A stretch of 20,200 nucleotides of DNA from Methylobacteriaceae bacterium (lineage in GTDB: Bacteria > Pseudomonadota > Alphaproteobacteria > Rhizobiales > Beijerinckiaceae). This document shows positions 1-7,113 of this stretch, piece after piece. Made by a program: the position numbers and the translations under genes. The notes below the pieces were generated by a model. The model did not search any database and had not been told where the DNA came from. It was given only the letters and a program-made list of their open reading frames with translations. The DNA is taken from positions 1-20,200 of the forward strand of contig JAISTL010000213.1 in assembly GCA_031272615.1 (NCBI GenBank). Direction: 5' to 3'. Numbering within the stretch: the stretch's first letter is position 1; the number at the start of each line of letters is the position of its first letter.

Positions 1-225
1 CGCTTCGTGCTGAACGGAGAGATTTACGGCGGCACGATCAGCGCCGAAACGGCCTACTGGCTGATCTCGTCCCTCGAGGTGGGCGAGCTGACGGACACGG
101 CGGTGAGCATCCTGCGCGAGGCCGTCAACCGCGCCGATGTGGTGGACCCGGTGCTGATGGATTTCGTGCTGAAGCACGTGCGCCGGATGCCGCGCTACCG
201 CTACGGCAACAGCTACGCGGCGTAG
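1..225 (+). CDS. C-terminal fragment of an unrecognised protein
   Basis: The reading frame is open from the first base of the window and stops with TAG at 223-225, so this is the 3' end of a gene that begins outside the window. The GTG at position 7 is probably an internal valine, because the codons before it are also open. About 74 residues are visible. They are hydrophilic and probably helical, with the segments AYWLISSLEVGELTDTA and DPVLMDFVLKHVRRMPRYRY. There is no membrane segment and I recognise no family motif. The next gene starts about 30 bases downstream on the same strand, so the two may be co-transcribed. The function is unknown. Confidence 0.6.
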   Translation, partial: RFVLNGEIYGGTISAETAYWLISSLEVGELTDTAVSILREAVNRADVVDPVLMDFVLKHVRRMPRYRYGNSYAA

Positions 226-255
226 GGCCCGCCGCTCCGACGTTTGGAGGTATCT

Positions 256-984
256 TTGCTGATTCATTTTTCCGTTCCGGATTTTGTCGCGGTTGTGGTG
301 TTCGTGCTGTCGTGGGGGTTCTATTCCATCGCGCTGGCCTGGACATCGCGCAACCGCGCCAGCCTCGACGAGCGGATGAACGATTATCGCTACCACTGGC
401 TCATCCAGGCGGCGCGTCTGGACGTCCGCATGCCCGATGTCAACATCAACGCCTCGCTGCAGAACGGCACCGCCTTTTTCGCCTCCACCTCGCTGCTGGC
501 GATGGGCGGCGCGATTTCGCTGTTTCCGGTGGTGGATGACATCATCTCGCTGCTCGGCGCCCTGCCGGTCATCGGCGAGACGGCCTCCCGCACCGCGGTG
601 GAATTCAAGATCATCGGCCTGGCGGTGATTTTCACCTATGCTTTCTTCAAGTTTTCGTGGTCATACCGGCTGTTCAACTTCTCCGCCATCCTCATCGGCA
701 CCATGCCGCCCAACTCGGCGCCCGAGGAGGAAATCGAGCGGGCGGCCATGCGCGCCGCCAAAATGAATGTCGCCGCCAGCCGGGAATACAACCGCGGCCA
801 GCGGGCGCTGTCGTTCTCACTGGCCTATCTCGGCTGGTTCATCAGCCCCATCGTGTTCATGGTCGCCACCGTGGTGGTGCTCGTCAATCTGCTGGCCCGC
901 CAATACCGGACCAAGGCGCGCGCCATCGTCGCCCGCGAAGAGGGGGAGATTCAGGTCAACCCCTTCACCCACTGCGCGTCGTGA
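256..984 (+). CDS. DUF599 family integral membrane protein
   Basis: This 242-residue protein resembles the DUF599 family of bacterial inner-membrane proteins, whose function is unknown. Four hydrophobic segments are visible: near the N terminus (PDFVAVVVFVLSWGFY), around residues 70-97 (FFASTSLLAMGGAISLF), around 118-150 (IIGLAVIFTYAFFKFSW), and near 190-215 (LGWFISPIVFMVATVVVL). The family-like stretch RASLDERMNDYRYHWL follows the first segment and NASLQNGTAFFAS precedes the second. I chose the TTG at 256 because GGAGG at 246-250 lies 5 bases upstream. A TTG at 244 is also open, but it would place that ribosome binding site inside the gene. Length and topology fit the family. Confidence 0.85.
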   Translation: MLIHFSVPDFVAVVVFVLSWGFYSIALAWTSRNRASLDERMNDYRYHWLIQAARLDVRMPDVNINASLQNGTAFFASTSLLAMGGAISLFPVVDDIISLLGALPVIGETASRTAVEFKIIGLAVIFTYAFFKFSWSYRLFNFSAILIGTMPPNSAPEEEIERAAMRAAKMNVAASREYNRGQRALSFSLAYLGWFISPIVFMVATVVVLVNLLARQYRTKARAIVAREEGEIQVNPFTHCAS

Positions 985-985
985 G

Positions 986-1027
986 CCCGCGCCGGGGCGG
1001 CACGAACCGTCACTTACCCGGCGCGGG
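986..1027. terminator. GC-rich inverted repeat between convergent genes
   Basis: Two perfect 10-base arms, CCCGCGCCGG at 986-995 and CCGGCGCGGG at 1018-1027, enclose 22 bases. The first arm begins two bases after the stop codon of the DUF599 gene and the second lies just inside the 3' end of the convergent ydcF-like gene. The position suggests a bidirectional transcription stop or an mRNA 3'-end stabiliser. There is no T-run on either side, so it is not a canonical intrinsic terminator. Confidence 0.4.
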
Positions 1028-1813
1028 GAACAGCGCGTCGGTACGCCCGGTCAACCGGTAGGCGAAAAGCCCGGCCCATTCCTTCACCGCCGCGTCGAAC
1101 CTCCGCAGCCCCTCGGAGCTGGAGGCGAAGACGCGGACCATGTCCTCAGGGCCGCGGGTGCGGTAATCCACCGGATAGGCAATCACCTCGAACCCGGCGC
1201 GGCGGAAGCAGCCGACGGCCCGCGGCATGTGCCAGGCGGAGGTGACCAGCAGCCAGGTTTCGCCCGCGGCCGGAGCAAGCAGTTTTTTGCTGTAGGTCGC
1301 GTTTTCGGCGGTGGAGCGCGAGTCCGCCTCGATGACGAGGCGGGAGGCGTCAATGCCGAGGCTCCCGGCATATTTCAAAATCGCCTGCGCCTCGGACACA
1401 TGGTCACGGAACAGCGTTCCGCCGCCGCCGGAAAACACCAGCCGGGCGTGGGGATAACGCCGGGCGAGGTCAGAGAGAGCGAGAATCCGCTCCCCCGCCT
1501 CGTTGAGGACAATCTGGCCGCGGGCCACGGTTTCCTCGGGCATGGCGCCGCCGCCCAGAACGATGATGCCGTCAACCGGGCGCGAGGCGTCGGCAAAGGG
1601 CGGGAAACGCTGTTCGAGGGGCAGCAGCGCCCAGTTGGCGACGGGCCCCAGCCCGCAGAACAGCAACAGCGCGAGGGCAAACACGGCAAGCCGGAACCCG
1701 GCTTGGCGAAACCGGTCAAAACGGCCGAGCAGCACGCCGAGAAGCGCCAGCAGCGGCAGGAGGTTGGAGGGAACGGCGAGAAACCAGACGACCTTCGACA
1801 GATAATAGAACAT
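1010..1813 (-). CDS. YdcF/ElyC family (DUF218) membrane-anchored protein
   Basis: This is a 267-residue protein of the DUF218/YdcF superfamily, which includes ElyC and SanA, envelope proteins linked to peptidoglycan and cell-envelope homeostasis; the reaction is not established. Two N-terminal hydrophobic segments (about residues 8-30 and 41-60) anchor it in the inner membrane. The soluble domain starts with the family hallmark DGIIVLGGG (81-89). It continues with LVFSGGGG (125-132), SRSTAENA (165-172) and TSAWHMPRA (191-199), which are the conserved ligand-site stretches. Length matches the ElyC-like branch. The start ATG lies 3 bases downstream of the lysozyme gene's stop, so the two genes form one transcription unit, consistent with a shared cell-wall role. 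Confidence 0.9.
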   Translation of the reverse strand: MFYYLSKVVWFLAVPSNLLPLLALLGVLLGRFDRFRQAGFRLAVFALALLLFCGLGPVANWALLPLEQRFPPFADASRPVDGIIVLGGGAMPEETVARGQIVLNEAGERILALSDLARRYPHARLVFSGGGGTLFRDHVSEAQAILKYAGSLGIDASRLVIEADSRSTAENATYSKKLLAPAAGETWLLVTSAWHMPRAVGCFRRAGFEVIAYPVDYRTRGPEDMVRVFASSSEGLRRFDAAVKEWAGLFAYRLTGRTDALFPAPGK

Positions 1814-1816
1814 GCG

Positions 1817-2638
1817 CTATTTCACGCACAGGCCGATGCGCGACAGATGCGGGATGTCGCGCGGGTCACAGTGGGTTTCCAGCATGGCCTGCCACTGGTC
1901 GCGGTTGCCGTAGAACACGTTGCGGTCCACGGTGGTGTCGATGCCGGGAACATGCCCGGTGGTGGTGTACTGCCACATGGTCCAGCGGCGGTCACCATAG
2001 CGCAGATAGGGTTCCGCCGCCACCGAGCGGATCCAGAACGGATAATCCCGCAGCTCGCCCTTCAGCACGTCGTCATGGAAGGTGATGTCGGTGTAGATGA
2101 TGGGGCGCTTGCCGGTGTGTTCCTCCATGGCGGCGAGAATCTCCTTGGCCATGGCGAGGGCGTTCTCCGGAGTCGTGCCCTTGGGGCAGGAGGGGGAGGT
2201 GTGGTTCCATTCCAGGTCGAGAACCGGCGGCAGCGCCTCCGGATCCTGCGGAACGATCTTCCTGAACCAGTCAGCCTGTTCCTCCGCCGGGCGGCACCAG
2301 TACATGAAATGATAGGCGCCGCGCGGAACCCCGGCCCGGCGGGCGCCGTGCCAGTTCTGATAGAACTTTTCGTCGATATGGTCGCCGCCCTCGGTGGCCT
2401 TGATGTAGGCGAATTCCGTCCCGGCTTTGCGCACCCTGCCCCAGTCGATATCGCCCTGGTAGCGCGAGACGTCGATACCGTGCACCGGCATACGCCGGGC
2501 CTTCGCCACGCCGCGATGCGGCTTGACGTCACCCGGAGCGGAGCGCTGCGGCGCCATGGAGCATCCGGCGAGCCCGGCAACGAGCCCGAGAACACAGCAG
2601 GCGAGCACGCCCTTGGTGAAGACCTCGTGAAACGACAT
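1817..2638 (-). CDS. GH25 family lysozyme-like lipoprotein
   Basis: This 273-residue protein is predicted to be a secreted lipoprotein carrying a glycoside hydrolase family 25 domain, which cleaves the beta-1,4 glycan bond of peptidoglycan. The N terminus has a hydrophobic signal (about residues 10-25) ending in the lipobox LAGC with Cys26 as the lipidation site. The GH25 domain spans about 50-245. It shows GIDVSRYQGDIDW (Asp56), YIKATEG, GAYHFMYW, the catalytic-type DLEW with Asp141 and Glu143, IYTD, MWQYT and VDRNVF near the end. These place all the usual GH25 acidic residues. AAGGG upstream of the ATG serves as a ribosome binding site. It is first in a two-gene unit with the YdcF-like gene. 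A role in wall remodelling is likely; prophage origin is less likely, as no phage genes are nearby. Confidence 0.92.
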   Translation of the reverse strand: MSFHEVFTKGVLACCVLGLVAGLAGCSMAPQRSAPGDVKPHRGVAKARRMPVHGIDVSRYQGDIDWGRVRKAGTEFAYIKATEGGDHIDEKFYQNWHGARRAGVPRGAYHFMYWCRPAEEQADWFRKIVPQDPEALPPVLDLEWNHTSPSCPKGTTPENALAMAKEILAAMEEHTGKRPIIYTDITFHDDVLKGELRDYPFWIRSVAAEPYLRYGDRRWTMWQYTTTGHVPGIDTTVDRNVFYGNRDQWQAMLETHCDPRDIPHLSRIGLCVK

Positions 2639-2682
2639 CAGACCCTTGCAAGTCCGGCAGGTTGAACACGTCGGGAGACCGG

Positions 2683-2702
2683 AAGCGGCCCCCCAGCCGC
2701 TT
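2683..2702. other. Stem-loop in the lysozyme leader
   Basis: The arms AAGCGGC (2683-2689) and GCCGCTT (2696-2702) are a perfect 7-base inverted repeat around a 6-base loop. It lies 45-64 bases upstream of the lysozyme start, so it would be in the mRNA leader if transcription begins further upstream. No T-run follows in either direction. It could affect mRNA stability or be chance in GC-rich DNA. The rest of the 2639-2927 divergent gap shows A/T-rich stretches at about 2725-2830 that could hold promoters, but I find no convincing -35/-10 pair. Confidence 0.3.
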
Positions 2703-2869
2703 GAGGTTATCCGCTGAACGCACTAACAAAAGGTTTACGAGTGACTTTGAAAAAGAAAAGCGTTGAAAACGGGTAAACACCGCACTACTCACGACTCCCC
2801 AATACTTTAAACCGCTTTTGAAAAAAAGCAACCGCTTGGGACAGCCGACCGGCGAAATACCGGGTTTGA

Positions 2870-2901
2870 GAAACGCCCCGGCTGGTGTAAAAGGGCGTTT
2901 C
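2870..2901. promoter_or_regulatory. 9-bp inverted repeat upstream of the P1 peptidase
   Basis: The arms GAAACGCCC (2870-2878) and GGGCGTTTC (2893-2901) are perfectly complementary around a 14-base spacer. The repeat ends 26 bases before the likely peptidase ATG. It could be an operator or a leader hairpin. It is not a typical terminator, since a C-rich rather than T-rich stretch follows. Confidence 0.35.
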
Positions 2902-2927
2902 CCGCAGTCCGTTCCATGAGGTGCCCC

Positions 2928-3944
2928 ATGCCCCTGCCCTATACTCCGCATCCCGGTCCGCTTAATCTCATCACCGATGTGGCCGGCCTTACCGTCGGCC
3001 AGGCCGACAACGCCGCCATCGCCACCGGCGTCACGGTTTTTCTGTTCGACAAACCGGCGGCGGCGGGTGCGGCGTTCATCGGCGGCGGCCCGGGCAACCG
3101 CGATACCGCCTGCCTCGAGCCCGACGCCGCGGTGCAAGGCATCGACGCGCTGGTGCTCTCCGGCGGCTCCGGGTTCGGGCTCGATGCCGCCACCGGCGTG
3201 CAGGCGTGGCTGAGGGAACACGGGCGCGGCCTGGCGGTGGGCCCGGCGCTGGTGCCGATTGTGCCGCAGGCCATCCTGTTTGACCTCATCAACGGCGGCA
3301 ACAAAGACTGGGGGCGCTTTCCGCCCTACCGCGACCTCGCATACGAGGCGGCCTCCCGCTGTAGCGCGGACTTCGCGCTGGGCACCCACGGCGCGGGCTA
3401 CGGCGCCACCACCGTCAATTTCCAGGGCGGCGCCGGCTCCGCCAGCGTCGTCACGCCGTCGGGGTTCACGGTGGGAGCCTACGCCGCCGTCAACACCATG
3501 TCGTCGGCGGTGATGGACAACGGCCCCTATTTCTGGGCCTCGCCCTTCGAGTTGAATCGGGAATTCGGCGGCCTCGGCTCGCCCTTCCCCTATCCGCAGG
3601 GCCGACTCACCCTCACGTGGAAAGGCGGGCCGGAGTTTGCCACTACCATCGCCGTGGTCGCCACCGACGCCGTTCTCACCAAGCCGCAGGCGCGGCGGTT
3701 GGCCTTCGCCGCCCAGGGCGGCCTCGCCAAGGCGCTGCGCTTCGCCAACGGCTTCATGGACGGCGACACCGTGTTCGCCGTCGCCACCGGCAGGAAACCC
3801 ATGAGCGACGAAGGCAACCAGATGACGGAACTGGGGGCGCTGGCGTCGGACTGCCTGGCCCGCGCCGTCGCCCGCGGCGTCTATGAAGCCTCGGCGCTGC
3901 CCTTCCCCAGCGCCCTGCCGGCATGGAAGGACGTGTTCCGGTAG
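2928..3944 (+). CDS. P1 family (DmpA-like) peptidase
   Basis: This 338-residue protein belongs to the P1/DmpA family of self-cleaving aminopeptidases and acylaminohydrolases, cytoplasmic enzymes of the DOM fold. Characteristic blocks run in order: ITDVAGLTVG (15-24), GGGPGNRDT (52-60), LSGGSGFGLDAATGVQ (77-92), VPIVPQAILFDL (109-120), GAGYGATT (155-162), TTIAVVATDA (239-248) and DGDTVFAVATG (278-288). In this family precursor cleavage exposes a nucleophilic Ser or Thr just before the VVATDA block. Here that position appears to be Thr239, by my own alignment from memory. The ATG at 2928 is preferred because GAGG at 2918-2921 lies 6 bases upstream; an in-frame ATG at 2916 overlaps that site. 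Length matches the family. It is a single-gene unit, divergent from the lysozyme gene, and its substrate cannot be predicted. Confidence 0.92.
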   Translation: MPLPYTPHPGPLNLITDVAGLTVGQADNAAIATGVTVFLFDKPAAAGAAFIGGGPGNRDTACLEPDAAVQGIDALVLSGGSGFGLDAATGVQAWLREHGRGLAVGPALVPIVPQAILFDLINGGNKDWGRFPPYRDLAYEAASRCSADFALGTHGAGYGATTVNFQGGAGSASVVTPSGFTVGAYAAVNTMSSAVMDNGPYFWASPFELNREFGGLGSPFPYPQGRLTLTWKGGPEFATTIAVVATDAVLTKPQARRLAFAAQGGLAKALRFANGFMDGDTVFAVATGRKPMSDEGNQMTELGALASDCLARAVARGVYEASALPFPSALPAWKDVFR

Positions 3945-3975
3945 AGGGGCGGGCAAAGGCGCAGGCGGGGGTGTA

Positions 3976-4635
3976 TCACGCTCCCGCTGCTGCCAGTTCG
4001 CGCAGTTTGTCGCGGAAATGGATGAAGCTTGGTGAACGGTTGGTGTTCACATCCATGTGCGGAGCAATCTTTTCGGCCCACCGGGATTTCTCGGCGCCGA
4101 CGCTCTGGTAGCCGCCGGCGGCAAGCTTACGGACGCCTCCGGGAAAGACCGCATCCGCCAACAATTCCCATGTGCCGCAAATGGAATCGTTGCGGTAAGC
4201 GTTCAACACCGCGTCTTTGGCCTTCGGATAGGCCGCCTTGACCGCCGCGGGATCGCCGAGGAACCAGGCTTCACCCTCTTCGACGGCGAAGCAGAACCGG
4301 GTTTCCGGTTTGGGGGTGCAGGCGTTCAGGATGTCAAGAAGTTTCTGGCGAAAGGTTTTGAGGCATTTGTCGTCCAAGTCGCAAACCACAACGACCGCTG
4401 TCCGATAATCGGTCGAATTCTCCGGGAAAGTCTCTCCATAGCCGCGAAGAAGGCGTGGGAGTTGGTCAAGCAGAATGCGCTTTTCCGGTTCTCCGGCCGT
4501 CATCCCCTTCGGTATCCGCCCGATGCCCTTGTACGGAATAATGCGAAATGTGTGACCATCGCCGATAATTCCGGGAACGAGGATCTCAAGCGCCTTTTTA
4601 CCGGATTGGTCTTCCACGAGGATCTCGAAATGCAT
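3976..4635 (-). CDS. DUF4276 family protein, TOPRIM-like partner of an AAA ATPase
   Basis: This 219-residue protein matches the DUF4276 family. It begins MHFEILVEDQSGKKALEILV and carries KGIGRIPK around 36-43, both typical of the family. Acidic residues fall where a TOPRIM fold would place them: Glu8 in ILVEDQ, the Asp86/Asp88/Asp89 cluster in VVCDLDDK, and the EEGEAWFLGD segment at 119-128. TOPRIM folds occur in topoisomerases and OLD-type nucleases, so a metal-dependent nuclease is a reasonable inference but is not shown. The start ATG is preceded by AGAGGTG and sits 4 bases after the ATPase stop codon, so the two are translationally linked. An in-frame upstream extension overlaps the ATPase gene and was rejected. 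Confidence 0.85.
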   Translation of the reverse strand: MHFEILVEDQSGKKALEILVPGIIGDGHTFRIIPYKGIGRIPKGMTAGEPEKRILLDQLPRLLRGYGETFPENSTDYRTAVVVVCDLDDKCLKTFRQKLLDILNACTPKPETRFCFAVEEGEAWFLGDPAAVKAAYPKAKDAVLNAYRNDSICGTWELLADAVFPGGVRKLAAGGYQSVGAEKSRWAEKIAPHMDVNTNRSPSFIHFRDKLRELAAAGA

Positions 4636-4639
4636 CCGG

Positions 4640-5935
4640 TCACCTCTTATCCAGATAATCGCTGTACCATAGTCCGCCCAACGGAAGGTCCTCGGCGACA
4701 AGGTTTTTGACGAGCTCATCATCACTCGCCCGGCGTATCGTGGACAATCCATCCGGGCCTTTTTCGAGAATCCATACTTCTTCGGGGTCGAGCGCATCGA
4801 CAAAATACGGTTGATGGGTTGTCACGAAGATCTGAGAGCCGGCTTTTGTCTTCGCGGCGTACCGGCGGAATTCCTCTGCCAGGAATCCAAGCAGCTTGTG
4901 ATAAAGGCCGTTCTCCGGTTCTTCTATACACAAAAACGGCGGCGGCGTCGGGTCTGCAAGCAGCAGCAGATAGGCAAAAACCTTCAGGGTGCCGTCGGAC
5001 ATCTGCTGCGCGTAAAACGGGTCGTGAAAGCCTTTGTCGTTGAAGCGAAGCAACAACCGTCCGTCACTGCTTTTCCCGGTGTCTATCCTGTCAATTCCCG
5101 GAATTTTCCCGGCAATACTGTTCAATATGCCCGCGAAACGCTCGGGGTGTTCACGTTCCATGAACTGCGCAACATTGCCGATATTGTCGCCGTGAATGTT
5201 CAAGTGCTTCTGCGGCCCGGCCAACGGCAGACTTCGCGCCGCATCAGGCGTGAAATAACTGAGATACCACCCCTCGATGAAGCGTCGGAAAGCCGAGATT
5301 CTCGGGTGCTGTTTCAGCGAACCCAACGTGGCGATGCCGAGTTTGCGGCGATCTTCCAGTTCAACAACCTCGACATCTTTCGATTCTTCTCCATGATCAC
5401 CGGAGCGCAGAGCTTCCATGAGTTTGATAAAATCATCGATATTGTCTTTGGTTTCATCGAACAGGGTGTTGTCCGTTTCCCCCCTCCACGCCAGCCCTTT
5501 TCCGTCGTTCAAGATCAGAAAGGAAAACGGGCGACCGTGTTTTTGACCTTTTCGTCGCTGCCGCAGACGCTCTTTGACAACATACGGCCGTTTCGACTGG
5601 TCCACACCGATGGACAACTCATAGGTCACGGGCCGGTCGTTGTCGTCTTCCCTGTAGTATATTTCAAAGTCAATCGGGCCGCTTTCCCCTTGGGTGACAA
5701 TTCTGGAAAACCCTCCACGCCCCCGTGCGTCACAGGCTTCCTCCACCCCCAACTTCAGGCAGTCCGCCAGAAAACCGAACGCGTCAAATAACGTGCTCTT
5801 GCCGACACCGTTCCTGCCGATGACCACCGTCAGCGGCGTCAACGGTTGGGCCTTTTGCTGATTCCACAACCGCCCCAGCGTAACATCCTTCAATGCCTTG
5901 AAATTCTTTACACGAAAGCCTTCGATCTGTGCCAT
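4640..5935 (-). CDS. AAA family ATPase (OLD/SMC-like) paired with DUF4276
   Basis: This 431-residue protein has an ABC/SMC-type ATPase fold. It starts with IEGFRVKNFKALKD, the typical beginning of RecF/OLD-like ATPases. The Walker A motif GRNGVGKST is at 40-48, a signature-like QQMSDGTLK at 310-318, Walker B FLCIEEPENG at 334-343 with catalytic-type Glu, and the switch histidine in TTHQP near residue 374. A charged middle region (about 120-200) separates the lobes. The protein lacks its own TOPRIM domain; the next gene supplies a TOPRIM-like one, so the pair looks like a split OLD-type system. The ATG at 5935 has GAGG 6 bases upstream; a GTG at 5938 is the alternative. A role in defence is inferred from architecture and neighbourhood. 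Confidence 0.9.
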   Translation of the reverse strand: MAQIEGFRVKNFKALKDVTLGRLWNQQKAQPLTPLTVVIGRNGVGKSTLFDAFGFLADCLKLGVEEACDARGRGGFSRIVTQGESGPIDFEIYYREDDNDRPVTYELSIGVDQSKRPYVVKERLRQRRKGQKHGRPFSFLILNDGKGLAWRGETDNTLFDETKDNIDDFIKLMEALRSGDHGEESKDVEVVELEDRRKLGIATLGSLKQHPRISAFRRFIEGWYLSYFTPDAARSLPLAGPQKHLNIHGDNIGNVAQFMEREHPERFAGILNSIAGKIPGIDRIDTGKSSDGRLLLRFNDKGFHDPFYAQQMSDGTLKVFAYLLLLADPTPPPFLCIEEPENGLYHKLLGFLAEEFRRYAAKTKAGSQIFVTTHQPYFVDALDPEEVWILEKGPDGLSTIRRASDDELVKNLVAEDLPLGGLWYSDYLDKR

Positions 5936-6005
5936 CACCCACCTCGCATCGGTATCGCAATCTCATCATATCACATCGCCGGCTTGGGGTCTTCTTTCAA
6001 GACAT

Positions 6006-6022
6006 CGGGAGAAACTCTCCCG
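6006..6022. repeat. Short hairpin between the two ATPase modules
   Basis: CGGGAGA (6006-6012) and TCTCCCG (6016-6022) are perfect 7-base arms around a 3-base loop. It lies in the 128-base gap between the stop of the 349-aa gene and the start of the second ATPase gene. It may be an attenuator, an mRNA processing site or a weak terminator separating the modules. No T-run follows on the minus strand, and I see no convincing promoter in this gap. Confidence 0.35.
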
Positions 6023-6063
6023 CACAACCACAACGTCCAGCATAATGTAAATTGACATTGCCG

Positions 6064-7113
6064 TCATTCTGGAATCGAAAAATCGTCGTGATACACGACC
6101 GAGGCCAGTTCTACCGCACCATCGGCGCGGTCCCAATAGTGAAGATGAAAGCCCCTGTCGATATCGCGCCGTTGCGCCCTGTCGAAGCCTCGGGTTCTTT
6201 GCCGGGCGTCTCCTCCCGCCCTAGTTCTCAGAGCGTGAACTGCTTGAAGATTGCGCTTGTTGGCAGTCTCTTCTATGGCGCGGAGAATCTTGGGCGGTAC
6301 GGATTCTCCGTGATCGTCACAAATGCGTTGGCATGTTTCCCGGAATTTTGCTCCGAGGGCCGGGGCGATCATATTACTCCATTCCGGAGTTCCGCCCCGC
6401 TCAAGCTCTGACTTATAAAGCGCAATTCGAATTGCCAGTTCTATTCCAACATCGTCCTGCGCTCCCGCCAGAATGGCTGCTTCGTCAAGGCATTCAATCA
6501 ATCCAGAGAAACTGTCACATACCAGCACATCGCCTTCAAAGAATTCGGGAGAACATGGCAACGGCGGGATATCGTCTCTGGAATGCTCAAGGTCATGAAT
6601 GCAGGCCCTTACTTGGATCACGCGTTCGGGCGCTTGCTTTAGAATGAGTGAATGACCGCCGAGAGGTTGCGCACAGTGCTTGCGCAGCACAGCGATCAAC
6701 GTGACGCATCTCTGCAGATTGGTTTGAAGGCAGTCATGCGCTATCAACCGGATTACATCTGGAACTGTTTCCACGTGGTCGGTCAGGACATCCTCAACCC
6801 GATGATAGCTTTCAAAGGATTGCTCAAGCGACAGAAGTTTCTCCGCAAGCACCGCGATGTCATTGACGGTGTATTCAGCTATTCCGTGTTCGTTGAACAG
6901 TTCGCGGAGATGATTTCTCAATGGGAATAACTCCTCAGCGATCAAAACGTTGGACGCCTGTTCGCTCATGCAAACTGTAAGCCAAGGTTCCTTCAGCAGC
7001 CGGCACCAGTCCAGCAACGTCTCCACATAACGGTAGGCGTCATCTTTGGTACAATCCGACCGGGGAACTGCAAGCACACCGGGGTCAATGGTCACGGTGG
7101 GAAGGCTATCCAT
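6064..7113 (-). CDS. Unrecognised 349-aa partner of the DUF3696 ATPase
   Basis: I do not recognise a named family. The protein is soluble, with no signal peptide or membrane segment. The N-terminal part (1-150) begins TVTIDPGVLA, a strand followed by an Asp, then long helices. A second block at about 190-240 contains GDVLVCDSFSGLIECLDEAA. The C terminus (about 305-349) has a compact charged motif, RRDIDRGFHLHYW, then VELASVVYHDDFSIP, rich in Asp and His. These acidic and His residues would suit a nuclease or other metal enzyme, but that is inference. Its ATG lies inside the end of the DUF3696 ATPase gene (8-base overlap), so the two are translationally coupled and probably act as one complex, with this protein as the likely effector. 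Confidence 0.8.
   Translation of the reverse strand: MDSLPTVTIDPGVLAVPRSDCTKDDAYRYVETLLDWCRLLKEPWLTVCMSEQASNVLIAEELFPLRNHLRELFNEHGIAEYTVNDIAVLAEKLLSLEQSFESYHRVEDVLTDHVETVPDVIRLIAHDCLQTNLQRCVTLIAVLRKHCAQPLGGHSLILKQAPERVIQVRACIHDLEHSRDDIPPLPCSPEFFEGDVLVCDSFSGLIECLDEAAILAGAQDDVGIELAIRIALYKSELERGGTPEWSNMIAPALGAKFRETCQRICDDHGESVPPKILRAIEETANKRNLQAVHALRTRAGGDARQRTRGFDRAQRRDIDRGFHLHYWDRADGAVELASVVYHDDFSIPE

Noticed and set aside
767..2665. 632-codon plus-strand frame over the YdcF-like and lysozyme genes
   Set aside because: It is antisense to two genes with clear family motifs, its translation is low-complexity (Gly, Arg, Pro, His rich) and has no recognisable domain; it is an effect of G/C at third positions.
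2811..2836. Terminator-like A/T-rich stretch with repeated ACCGCTT
   Set aside because: The two ACCGCTT copies are direct, not inverted, so no stem can form.
2529..3956. 475-codon minus-strand frame over the P1 peptidase
   Set aside because: Antisense to a clear P1 peptidase; its composition is non-protein-like.
4057..4710. 217-codon plus-strand frame opposite the DUF4276 gene
   Set aside because: The minus strand carries the family motifs and operon spacing; this frame has none.
4636..4803. 56-residue N-terminal extension of the DUF4276 gene
   Set aside because: It lies within the ATPase coding region, whereas the ATG at 4635 has a good ribosome binding site and matches the family N terminus.
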